Source of the DNA: Paracoccaceae bacterium
GTDB lineage: Bacteria; Pseudomonadota; Alphaproteobacteria; Rhodobacterales; Rhodobacteraceae
Assembly (NCBI GenBank): GCA_007123625.1
Contig: SKKS01000418.1
Span: forward strand, 1 to 5,591
Length of the DNA stretch: 5,591 bases
Direction of reading: 5' to 3'
Position 1 is the first letter of the stretch; each line of letters opens with the position of its first letter. Of this stretch, positions 1 through 5,122 are shown one piece after another. Under the pieces are notes generated by a model, which had not been told where the DNA came from, ran no database searches, and saw only the letters and a list, made by a program, of their open reading frames with translations. The translations under genes were made by a program, and so were the position numbers.

Positions 1-25
1 GCGCGCGGGGTGGGATGAGGGGTTC

Positions 26-88
26 TTACGCAGCATTCTCAATGGCTTGAAAGAGCCGACCCCAGAGAGCTGAGCCAAACGCGATTGC
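26..88 (-). pseudogene. 3' end of an unidentified gene, cut by the insertion sequence
   Basis: Read on the minus strand, this stretch is open and ends in TAA at 26-28. The last residues are AFGSALWGRLFQAIENAA, a natural-looking amphipathic C-terminus with no rare-residue noise. The frame continues only to about 109 before an in-frame TAG (110-112 on the plus strand), and the probable left end of the IS1380-type element lies at about 89. The simplest reading is that the element landed in or near the end of this gene and the upstream part is elsewhere or lost. I do not recognise the protein. It could also be a remnant of another insertion sequence, or an open frame arising by chance, since about 20 codons is little evidence. 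Bases 1-25 show nothing I can name. Confidence 0.3.
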
Positions 89-103
89 CCTAGTAGAATC
101 AGG
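89..103 (+). repeat. Putative left terminal inverted repeat of the IS1380-type element
   Basis: The sequence CCTAGTAGAATCAGG lies 54 bases before the transposase start. IS1380-family ends commonly begin with CC, and ISEcp1 of this family begins CCTAG, so position and first bases fit a left end. No matching inverted copy (CCTGATTCTACTAGG) occurs to the right, in line with loss of the right half of the element. The exact boundary is inferred and no target duplication can be checked. Confidence 0.35.
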
Positions 104-142
104 CTGCTACACGAAACTCGACAGCAGCACTCGGAGCACACC

Positions 143-757
143 TTGGGTGAAACGGTACCGCCGGTCACGACGAGCTTCAACCGATCGCTTCGCATCGAAA
201 GTCGGGCGGAGCGGCTGACCGGGGATCCCGGCGCTGTCGCCCTGCGCGAGATCCTCGACCGCAGCGGGATCGTTGAGTGGATGATACCACAGTTGAGAGA
301 CCCGCGTCGCCAGGAGGATGTTGTCCATGATCTGGCGTCTCTGCTTCGCACGAGCGTTCTGCTCTCCGCTCAGGGCTGGCGCGTTCATGACGATGCCGAT
401 GCCCTGCGGCATGATCCCGCCTTCCGGCTGGCAGTCAGTTCGGCAGCTGGTCAAACGCCGCTGATGACCGGACACGGGTTGCCGTCTCAAACCACGCTCT
501 CGCGCTTTGCCGCCGTCATGGCCGCGCCCGCCAACCTGAAAGTGCTGCGCGAGGCGGTTCTGGAACTTGGGGCCCGCGGCGCTCGGGCGGAACGGGGCGG
601 TCAGCGCCCTGCACGTCTCACGCTCGATGTCGACAGTCTGCCCCTCGAGGTCCACGGTCACCAGCCAAAGGCAGAGTGGAACGGCCATTACGCGGTCCGC
701 ATCTATCATCCGCTGGTCACCTTGGTCGCCGAGACTGGCGACATGCTGGATGCATAG
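143..757 (+). pseudogene. IS1380-family transposase, N-terminal half only
   Basis: This is the first 204 residues of a DDE transposase; IS1380-family proteins are usually about 430-500 residues. Visible family landmarks are DDADALRHDPAFR at about residues 83-95, LPSQTTLSRF at 113-122, and LTLDVDSLPLEVHG at 159-172, where Asp164 is the probable first catalytic aspartate. The block ending in ETGDMLDA (197-204) normally continues into the rest of the catalytic core, but here the frame hits TAG at 755-757. The remaining catalytic residues are therefore missing and the protein should be inactive. The TTG start at 143 is preceded by CGGAG at 132-136, a fair ribosome site; the frame is open back to 74, with no better start seen. 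Family assignment is from motif memory and fairly secure; the specific element is not identified. Confidence 0.82.
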
Positions 758-834
758 CCACCCGCTATGACAAGACAGATTGCAGCTATACTGCCAACTT
801 GAACCTTGTCGCAGCCCTCATCGCATCACGCTGA
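754..834 (+). pseudogene. C-terminal tail of an IS5-like transposase
   Basis: In the frame starting at ATA (754-756), the sequence reads 26 codons followed by TGA at 832-834. It begins IATRYDKTDCSY and ends LVAALIASR. The pattern (V/I)ATRYDK, followed by a short hydrophobic helix and the end of the protein, is the usual C-terminus of IS5-family (IS427-like) transposases, just after the catalytic glutamate helix. The upstream part is absent because the IS1380-type fragment joins here in another frame. The piece is too short to subgroup, and it could not be active. Confidence 0.65.
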
Positions 835-847
835 TTGTCCTCAGACC

Positions 848-1573
848 CTAGAAATAGCTGCGCACAAGCGCTTCGGAAACCAGCGTCCAGCCATCGGACA
901 CCACAAAGAAAGACAGCTTGAACGGCAGAGCGACAACCGCGGGCGGGACCATCATCATCCCCATCGACATCAGAACTGCAGCCACCACAAGGTCGATGAT
1001 CAGAAACGGCAGGAAGATCAGGAATCCGATCTGAAACGCCCGAGCGACCTCGCTCAACAGGAATCCGGGGACAAGGACCGACAGCGGCGCATCTTCGGCC
1101 AGGGCTACGGGGGCATCGGGCCGGAGGGCGGCAAGTGCGCTGAATGTGCCTGGGTCCGTGCGTGCCGCCATGAACAGGCGAAACGGCTCCAGCGCGCGGA
1201 GCACCGCGTCTTCCAACGGCAGCTCCCCGGCGTTCAGCGGCAGCACGCCCGCTTCCCATGCCGCCATGAATACGGGTTCCATGATGAACCAGGTCAGGAA
1301 CAGCGCAAGGCTGACGATTAGCATGTTTGGTGGCGATTGCTGCAACCCGATGGCCTGGCGCAGGAGCGCAAGCACGGTCACGATGAACGGAAAGCAGGTC
1401 AGCATGATCAGCAGACCAGGCGCGAGGCTCAGCAGCGTGATCAGCACGATCAGTTGCACAGCGCGGACCCCAAGCTGGCCATCGTCCCCGAGGTCGAGCG
1501 AAATCTGCTGTGCCTCGGCCGGAGCGGCAAGCGCCACGAGTGCCAAGACCGTAGCGGGGACAAAGCGCCTCAT
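848..1573 (-). CDS. fliP: Flagellar type III export gate protein FliP
   Basis: FliP is a core inner-membrane subunit of the flagellar export gate; with FliQ and FliR it forms the channel inside the MS ring. The 241 residues match the usual family length (about 245). Residues 1-21 look like a cleavable signal peptide ending APAEA. Membrane segments follow at about 37-59, 84-104, 184-206 and 210-230. Family signatures are LLRQAIGLQQSPPN (70-83), LFLTWFIMEPV (91-101), and from 180 a run through QIGFLIFLPFLIID, VLMSMGMMM, PP and LPFKL; the C-terminus DGWTLVSEALVRSYF is complete. I chose ATG 1573 because it starts directly at the signal peptide and has AGGGA 5 bases upstream. An ATG at 1597 would add eight residues. 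The frame is open back to a GTG at 1879, but that extension does not look coding. fliP is last in the operon here, and its TAG stop (848-850) touches the IS remnant. Confidence 0.97.
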   Translation of the reverse strand: MRRFVPATVLALVALAAPAEAQQISLDLGDDGQLGVRAVQLIVLITLLSLAPGLLIMLTCFPFIVTVLALLRQAIGLQQSPPNMLIVSLALFLTWFIMEPVFMAAWEAGVLPLNAGELPLEDAVLRALEPFRLFMAARTDPGTFSALAALRPDAPVALAEDAPLSVLVPGFLLSEVARAFQIGFLIFLPFLIIDLVVAAVLMSMGMMMVPPAVVALPFKLSFFVVSDGWTLVSEALVRSYF

Positions 1574-1879
1574 GATTCCCTGCCAAAGCGATTGCATGGT
1601 CCCGTTGCTGCATCGCCATGTGGGCAGGGATGCAAGAGTTGCCCCGGCGGCGGATTGGTTGGGCACATCAGCCCGGGCGCGGTCCGCGCAAGCGGTCGTG
1701 CAGGTGTTAGCCCGTGCGCGGGGGGCTATCCGCAGAAGCGGGCTCGGCGCTGTGGCCGCTGTCGGACCTTGGTCCATGGTCACGCCGGGTCGGGACGGGC
1801 GGCGGCATTCAGGTGCTGCCTGGAGGTCCACGGTGGCGGGGCAGAGCATATTCACAGTGGATGCATGTCGCATCTTCAC
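1574..1879 (-). other. 306-base gap between fliN and fliP with no convincing gene
   Basis: The other genes of this operon overlap, so the gap stands out. One frame is open across it, in phase with fliP, from GTG at 1877-1879 just after the fliN stop. Its product would be rich in Cys, Arg, Pro and Ala, with no hydrophobic segment, and its codon third positions are less GC-biased than in the neighbours, so I read it as non-coding. FliO, often encoded between FliN and FliP, is a small membrane protein, and nothing here looks like one. Other minus-strand frames are broken by stops. A dyad GGACC-TT-GGTCC occurs at 1764-1775. The gap could hold an internal promoter, a leader RNA, or a decayed gene; none is demonstrated. 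Confidence 0.5.
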
Positions 1880-2278
1880 TCAGAGCCCGGCCTGAAAATC
1901 GATGACTTCGACCAGGCGCACACCCAGGAGTCCCGCCTGCGCGCCTTCGAGTTCCTCGAGCACACCGCGCGCGATCAATCGGTCGCCGACGTGCAACTCG
2001 ACCGGGTCGCTGACACGCCGGTCCAGATTAAGCACGGCGTCTTTCTGCAGTTGAAGCAGTTCGCGAATGGTCGGCCGACTGCGTCCGACCGAGACCACGA
2101 TTTCGATCGGGACGCGGCCCAGGGCGCCGGTGCCGCCGTTCAGGGACGATGCGGCGCCGGTCTGGCCGGAGTGTGCGCCGCCCGGTGCGGAAACGGAGCC
2201 TGCGGCGCCGAGATTGGCGGCAGGATCTTGAGGGTCACTGGCTTGGGGCGTATCGTTCGGGTTTGAAGGGTCATCCAT
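1880..2278 (-). CDS. fliN: Flagellar motor switch/C-ring protein FliN
   Basis: FliN forms the lower part of the cytoplasmic C-ring, takes part in rotor switching, and docks FliH during export. The 132-residue product has a low-complexity, probably disordered N-terminal part (residues 1-53, rich in Gly, Ala, Ser, Pro, Asp), followed by a SpoA/FliN domain at about 55-127. Family landmarks are VPIEIVVSVGRSRPTIRELL (56-75), where the family has V-x-x-x-VxxG...T-I-x-E-L-L, then VELHVGDRLIARGVL (93-107) and LLGVRLVEV (117-125). The start is ATG 2276-2278, with AAGGAAA about 6 bases upstream. It overlaps the end of fliH by 8 bases, which suggests translational coupling. A longer frame upstream to 2362 lies inside fliH and is not needed. 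FliM also contains a SpoA domain, but the size and lack of a FliM N-terminus point to FliN. Confidence 0.9.
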   Translation of the reverse strand: MDDPSNPNDTPQASDPQDPAANLGAAGSVSAPGGAHSGQTGAASSLNGGTGALGRVPIEIVVSVGRSRPTIRELLQLQKDAVLNLDRRVSDPVELHVGDRLIARGVLEELEGAQAGLLGVRLVEVIDFQAGL

Positions 2279-2885
2279 GCGCTTTCCTTTCCATCGGCGA
2301 GTTTTCCATGAAGGTTTCTCCGAACGCGGCGACGGTGGCGCGGGCGGTCGCCACGGCGGCATTCAGGTCGATTTCGGCGCGGGCCGGATCAAGTCGCAGG
2401 ATCACCTGGCCGTCCGTCAGACTGGGTTCCTCGATCAGGCGCAGGTCGAAGTCCGTGATGGTTTCCAGAAGTGGCCGGATCGACCGGGCCGCCGCTTCAT
2501 TGCACAGCAGCTCGACCGGCGCCGAGAGCGAGCCACCGCTGAGCGCCGCGATCTGTTCGGCCACCGTGGCGCCAAGTGTCGCCCGGGCCAGGTCCGGAAG
2601 CACGATTTCGACCATCGTGCGCAGCAGCGGCTGCAGCGCGCCAAGCAGATGCTCGCGCGCTTCGTGATGGGTGAAATGCAACGCGCGCAGGGCCTCCTCG
2701 GCGCTAGTGCGCCGCAGGGCTTCTGCGGACTGGCGCTCGTCCTGGGCATCCTGCCACCCGGCGGCGTATCCGGTTTCATACGCGCCCTTGCGGATATCCT
2801 CGAGTTCGTCGGTGTCTCCGTGCCAGACCGCTTCGTCAGGGGGCACATAGGTCTCGAACACTTCAAGTTTCGGAGCGCTTGGCAT
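2271..2885 (-). CDS. fliH: Flagellar assembly protein FliH, export ATPase regulator
   Basis: FliH binds the export ATPase FliI, keeps it regulated, and links it to FliN and the gate. The 204-residue protein starts with a short acidic N-terminus, then a glycine-spaced helix GAYETGYAAGWQDA (34-47; G34, G39, G43), typical of the FliH helix with GxxxG-type spacing. A charged, coiled-coil-prone helix follows at about 45-80, and a globular C-terminal part at about 80-190 that includes GQVILRLDPARAEIDL (159-174). The family diverges strongly in sequence, so identification rests on this architecture plus position between fliF and fliN. ATG 2883-2885 overlaps the fliF stop by one base (TGATG), and AAGGAG lies 11 bases upstream, a rather long spacing. 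fliI, often next to fliH elsewhere, is absent here. Some databases may label it only as a flagellar hypothetical protein. Confidence 0.8.
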   Translation of the reverse strand: MPSAPKLEVFETYVPPDEAVWHGDTDELEDIRKGAYETGYAAGWQDAQDERQSAEALRRTSAEEALRALHFTHHEAREHLLGALQPLLRTMVEIVLPDLARATLGATVAEQIAALSGGSLSAPVELLCNEAAARSIRPLLETITDFDLRLIEEPSLTDGQVILRLDPARAEIDLNAAVATARATVAAFGETFMENSPMERKAHG

Positions 2886-4504
2886 CAGCGGGGGTTCTCC
2901 TTGTCTTCCATCCAGTGGCGCAGGATCTCGACACTTTCCTGCTGACGTTCCGTGATCAGACGGCGCAGCCGTGCGACCGGGTCGGTGTCTTCGGCATCAT
3001 CCAGCGAAATCTGCCCGCGCGCAGCGGCTCCTTGCCTGGAAATCGTGTCCTCGATCTCGCCGGTCAGGGCATCACCCTCGGATGCGTCTGCGGGACTGCC
3101 CAACGCCAGGGCGCGGCCTGCGCCCGGTGGCAGCATGTGCGCTTGTTGCTGCTCCGTGCGCGCGGCCAGAAGGATTGGGCGCACCACGAAGATGGCCAGT
3201 GCCAGCGCCAGAAGCAGCAAGGCACCGAGCGCGAACATGGTCAGTGGATCGGGCATCGGGAACACTCGGGAGCTTGGGATCGCATCGGTGCCTGCAACGG
3301 CGACCGGCTCGAACCGGAGCGATTGCACCGTGATCTGGTCCCCGCGGGCCGCGTCATACCCTACCGCAGATTCCACGAGTGTGCGCAGGGCTGCCAGTTC
3401 CTCGGCGCTGCGGGGGCGCCATTCAGCCCCGCTACCGGCATCGGTGTCGTAATGCCCGTCGACCAACACCGCAACGCCCAACCTGCGAATCGCGCCGGGC
3501 GCGCGGAGCACTTCGCGCTGGGTTTCGGACACTTCGAAGTTCGCCCGCTCGCGGGTTTCCGATTCGCGGCTTTCGCTGCGCCCGTCGTTTTCTGCGGCGT
3601 CCCCGTCAGGAAGATTGGACGCCACCGTGACCCCCTGTGCGCGGGTGTCATTCGCGCTCAGCACGCGCTCTTCGGATTCGGTACTGATGGCAACCCGGGT
3701 TTCGGGGTCGATGCGGCGCTCGACGATGGTCTCGTGGTCGGTGACCAGATCGATGCTGACCTCGACCACGGCGCGGCCATGACCGACATGCGCCACGAGC
3801 AGCCGCTCGACATTGCGCCGTAGCGCGGCGCTGCGTTCCTGGCCTTGTTCGTCACGTTCCGGATCGGCGGTGCCCCCGGCGACAAGCCCCGATTCGGCAT
3901 CGATCACCGAGACATTCCCGGCATCCAGACCCGCCACGGCCGAGGCCACGAGGAACCGTATCGCCCGCGCCTGCGTGGCCGATACGCCGCCGCCTGCCGA
4001 TGTCACGGTGACCGAGGCGCGTGCCTCTGCCTCGCGCCGGAAGGGGCTGGTGTTGCCTTGTGCTATATGCACCCGCGCGCCGCGAACCCCCGGACTTGTG
4101 GCGATCGTGCGCGCAAGTTCGCCTTCTTTCGCGCGCCAGTAGGCGGCATCGAACATCTGCGATGTGGTGCCGAATCCCGACAGCGTGTCCAGCAGTTCAT
4201 ACCCCGCCGCGCCGTTTGCGGGCAGGCTGCGCGCAGCCAGTTGCAGCCGTGTTTCGTCACGGACGCGTTCGGAGACATAGATGGCATCGCCCTGGACCCG
4301 GTAGCGGACGTTGCGCGCGTCCAGCGCCTGGATCACTTCGCCCGCAGCGACCGGATCCAAACCGGCATACAAGAGCGACATTGCCGGGCTCGAAGCCATG
4401 CGTGCAATGCCCAGCACCGCCAGAAAGACCCCGACCGTTGCGGCGGCAACGATGATCTGCCGCTGCAGCCCAAGTCCGAGCCAGAAGTCACCTAGCTTCT
4501 GCAC
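2885..4504 (-). CDS. fliF: Flagellar MS-ring protein FliF
   Basis: FliF assembles in the inner membrane into the MS ring, the platform for the rotor, the export gate and the C-ring. At 539 residues it has the normal family length and full architecture. Transmembrane segment 1 is at about 17-35. The periplasmic YscJ/FliF ring-building region runs from about 42 to 210, with LLYAGLDPVAAGEV (44-57) and AYWRAKEGELARTI (121-134). The FliF C-terminal periplasmic region follows at about 235-395, containing a charged, probably flexible loop at 295-325. Transmembrane segment 2 is at about 421-443. The cytoplasmic tail ends in DPVARLRRLITERQQESVEILRHWM (508-532), the FliG-binding helix pattern. The start is GTG at 4502-4504, with AGGAG (plus-strand 4512-4516) 7 bases upstream. 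It is first in the operon, and its stop overlaps the fliH start. Confidence 0.97.
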   Translation of the reverse strand: MQKLGDFWLGLGLQRQIIVAAATVGVFLAVLGIARMASSPAMSLLYAGLDPVAAGEVIQALDARNVRYRVQGDAIYVSERVRDETRLQLAARSLPANGAAGYELLDTLSGFGTTSQMFDAAYWRAKEGELARTIATSPGVRGARVHIAQGNTSPFRREAEARASVTVTSAGGGVSATQARAIRFLVASAVAGLDAGNVSVIDAESGLVAGGTADPERDEQGQERSAALRRNVERLLVAHVGHGRAVVEVSIDLVTDHETIVERRIDPETRVAISTESEERVLSANDTRAQGVTVASNLPDGDAAENDGRSESRESETRERANFEVSETQREVLRAPGAIRRLGVAVLVDGHYDTDAGSGAEWRPRSAEELAALRTLVESAVGYDAARGDQITVQSLRFEPVAVAGTDAIPSSRVFPMPDPLTMFALGALLLLALALAIFVVRPILLAARTEQQQAHMLPPGAGRALALGSPADASEGDALTGEIEDTISRQGAAARGQISLDDAEDTDPVARLRRLITERQQESVEILRHWMEDKENPR

Positions 4505-4511
4505 GCCGAAT

Positions 4512-4516
4512 CTCCT
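4512..4516 (-). promoter_or_regulatory. Ribosome binding site deciding the GTG start of fliF
   Basis: Read on the minus strand this is AGGAG, 7 bases before GTG 4502-4504. No ATG lies in a comparable position, and the residues that follow (MQKLGDFW) form a plausible FliF N-terminus before the first membrane helix, so the GTG start is well supported. Confidence 0.7.
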
Positions 4517-4531
4517 GTTCGCGGGCTTCTG

Positions 4532-4543
4532 CCCTGTTCAGGG
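4532..4543. repeat. Short dyad CCCTG-TT-CAGGG in the fliF leader
   Basis: A 5+5 base inverted repeat around TT lies between fliF and fliL. The hexamer CTGTTC within it occurs twice more nearby (4515-4520 and 4545-4550), giving three direct copies over 36 bases. The loop is too small for a stable hairpin, so if it matters it is more likely a protein-binding site. It may be chance. Confidence 0.25.
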
Positions 4544-4563
4544 TCTGTTCTGGCCTGGTGCGC

Positions 4564-4578
4564 TTAAGATTCGGTTAG
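4564..4578. promoter_or_regulatory. Candidate CtrA binding site in the fliF/fliL divergent promoter
   Basis: TTAA, seven bases, then TTAG: one mismatch from the TTAA-N7-TTAA core bound by the cell-cycle/motility regulator CtrA, and close to the extended form TTAAC-N5-GTTAA (here TTAAG-N5-GTTAG). It lies 60 bases from the fliF start and 49 from the fliL ATG, in the only intergenic space between the divergent operons. CtrA is known to control flagellar genes in Caulobacter and Rhodobacterales, so one site could serve both directions. AT-rich sequence is rare in this window, which raises its weight, but the -10 elements are not clear and the call is a motif match only. Confidence 0.55.
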
Positions 4579-4626
4579 TGAGATTGTGCGATTCCCGGAT
4601 TGTACACAGCAAACGGGATCATTCGC

Positions 4627-5112
4627 ATGACCGACGCCACAGCCTCCGATGCCCCAGCGGGCGCAACGCCGCCGCGCCGATCCGGGTTGCGCGGGATTCT
4701 TTTCGCCGTGCCGGTTGCGGGGGCGCTGGGGGCAGGGGCGTTCTATGCCGCTTGGTCCGGGATGGTATCCTTGCCGGAGAAGCAGGCCGCCGCACCGTCG
4801 CAAACGGGCCCCAAGGTCGCCTACGTACCGCTGCGCGAGCTTGTGGTCTCCGTCGGGCGTCAGGGGACGGCGTCGCATCTGCTTTTCTCCGCCGATATCG
4901 AAGTCCCGGCCGAGGCCGAGCGCGCGGTGACGGCCTTGATGCCACGCATTATCGATGTGCTGAACGGGTATCTTCGGGCGCTTGAACCCGAGGAGCTGGA
5001 AGCGCCTGCGGCGCTGGCCCGTCTGCGCGCACAGATGCTGCGCCGATTGCAGATCGTCGCCGGGGAGGGGCAGATCAGCGACCTTCTGATCATTGAATTC
5101 GTGTTGCGCTGA
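4627..5112 (+). CDS. fliL: Flagellar basal body-associated protein FliL
   Basis: FliL is a single-pass inner-membrane protein whose periplasmic stomatin-like domain surrounds or supports the stator units and influences motor output. The product is 161 residues, usual for the family. It has a short cytoplasmic N-terminus with an RR pair (17-18), a membrane segment at about 22-43, a variable linker to about 62, then the FliL domain. Landmarks are YVPLRELVVSVG (66-77), LLFSADIEV (85-93), PRIIDVLNGYLRALEPEEL (105-123) and the conserved end GQISDLLIIEFVLR (148-161). I prefer ATG 4627, with GGGA 8 bases upstream, although this site is weak; an in-frame TTG at 4600 would add nine residues. It is divergent from fliF and probably heads an operon with the gene that starts 10 bases after its stop. 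Confidence 0.93.
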   Translation: MTDATASDAPAGATPPRRSGLRGILFAVPVAGALGAGAFYAAWSGMVSLPEKQAAAPSQTGPKVAYVPLRELVVSVGRQGTASHLLFSADIEVPAEAERAVTALMPRIIDVLNGYLRALEPEELEAPAALARLRAQMLRRLQIVAGEGQISDLLIIEFVLR

Positions 5113-5122
5113 GGGTTGGACA

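Larger units (their letters stand above)
89..847 (+). mobile_element. Composite remnant of two insertion sequences (IS1380-like head, IS5-like tail)
   Basis: The block contains the left end and first half of an IS1380-family element, fused at about 752-757 to the last part of an IS5-like element; both transposase pieces read on the plus strand. It ends about at CCC/CTAG (845-851), directly against the fliP stop codon. A likely right terminal repeat of the IS5-like element lies at 828-847; read from the outside it begins GGGTCTGAGGACAATCAGCG. Neither transposase is complete, and neither element keeps both ends, so the block should be unable to move by itself. The outer limits are inferred from the reading frames and the CTAG, not from target duplications. 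Confidence 0.6.

Noticed and set aside
107..709. 200-codon minus-strand frame across the IS1380-type transposase
   Set aside because: It is the antisense shadow of a transposase that is recognisable on the plus strand.
758..847. Rho-independent terminator after fliP
   Set aside because: No GC-rich stem followed by a T run is present on the fliP strand. The stretch is explained by the IS5-like transposase tail and its end.
786..1619. Long minus-strand open frame overlapping fliP in another phase
   Set aside because: It lies almost wholly inside fliP, is rich in Arg, Gly, Ala and Pro as expected for off-frame GC-rich sequence, and shows no domain. fliP is unmistakable in its own frame.
1631..1645. 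Sigma-54-like GG-N10-GC upstream of fliP
   Set aside because: The -12 part (TTGCA) fits, but the -24 part reads GGGGCA instead of TGGCAC. One such partial match is expected by chance in GC-rich DNA.
1574..1879. N-terminal extension of FliP from GTG 1879
   Set aside because: The extension would place about 100 polar, Cys/Arg-rich residues before a typical signal peptide. FliP at 241 residues already matches the family, and ATG 1573 has its own ribosome site.
1337..2266. 309-codon plus-strand open frame across fliN and the gap
   Set aside because: It is antisense to fliP and fliN, with low-complexity, His/Gln/Arg-rich composition and no motif or good ribosome site that I could see.
2879..3823. 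314-codon plus-strand open frame antisense to fliF
   Set aside because: High-GC genes leave long open antisense frames. The product is Arg/Gly/Gln-rich without recognisable motifs, whereas the minus strand encodes a full FliF.
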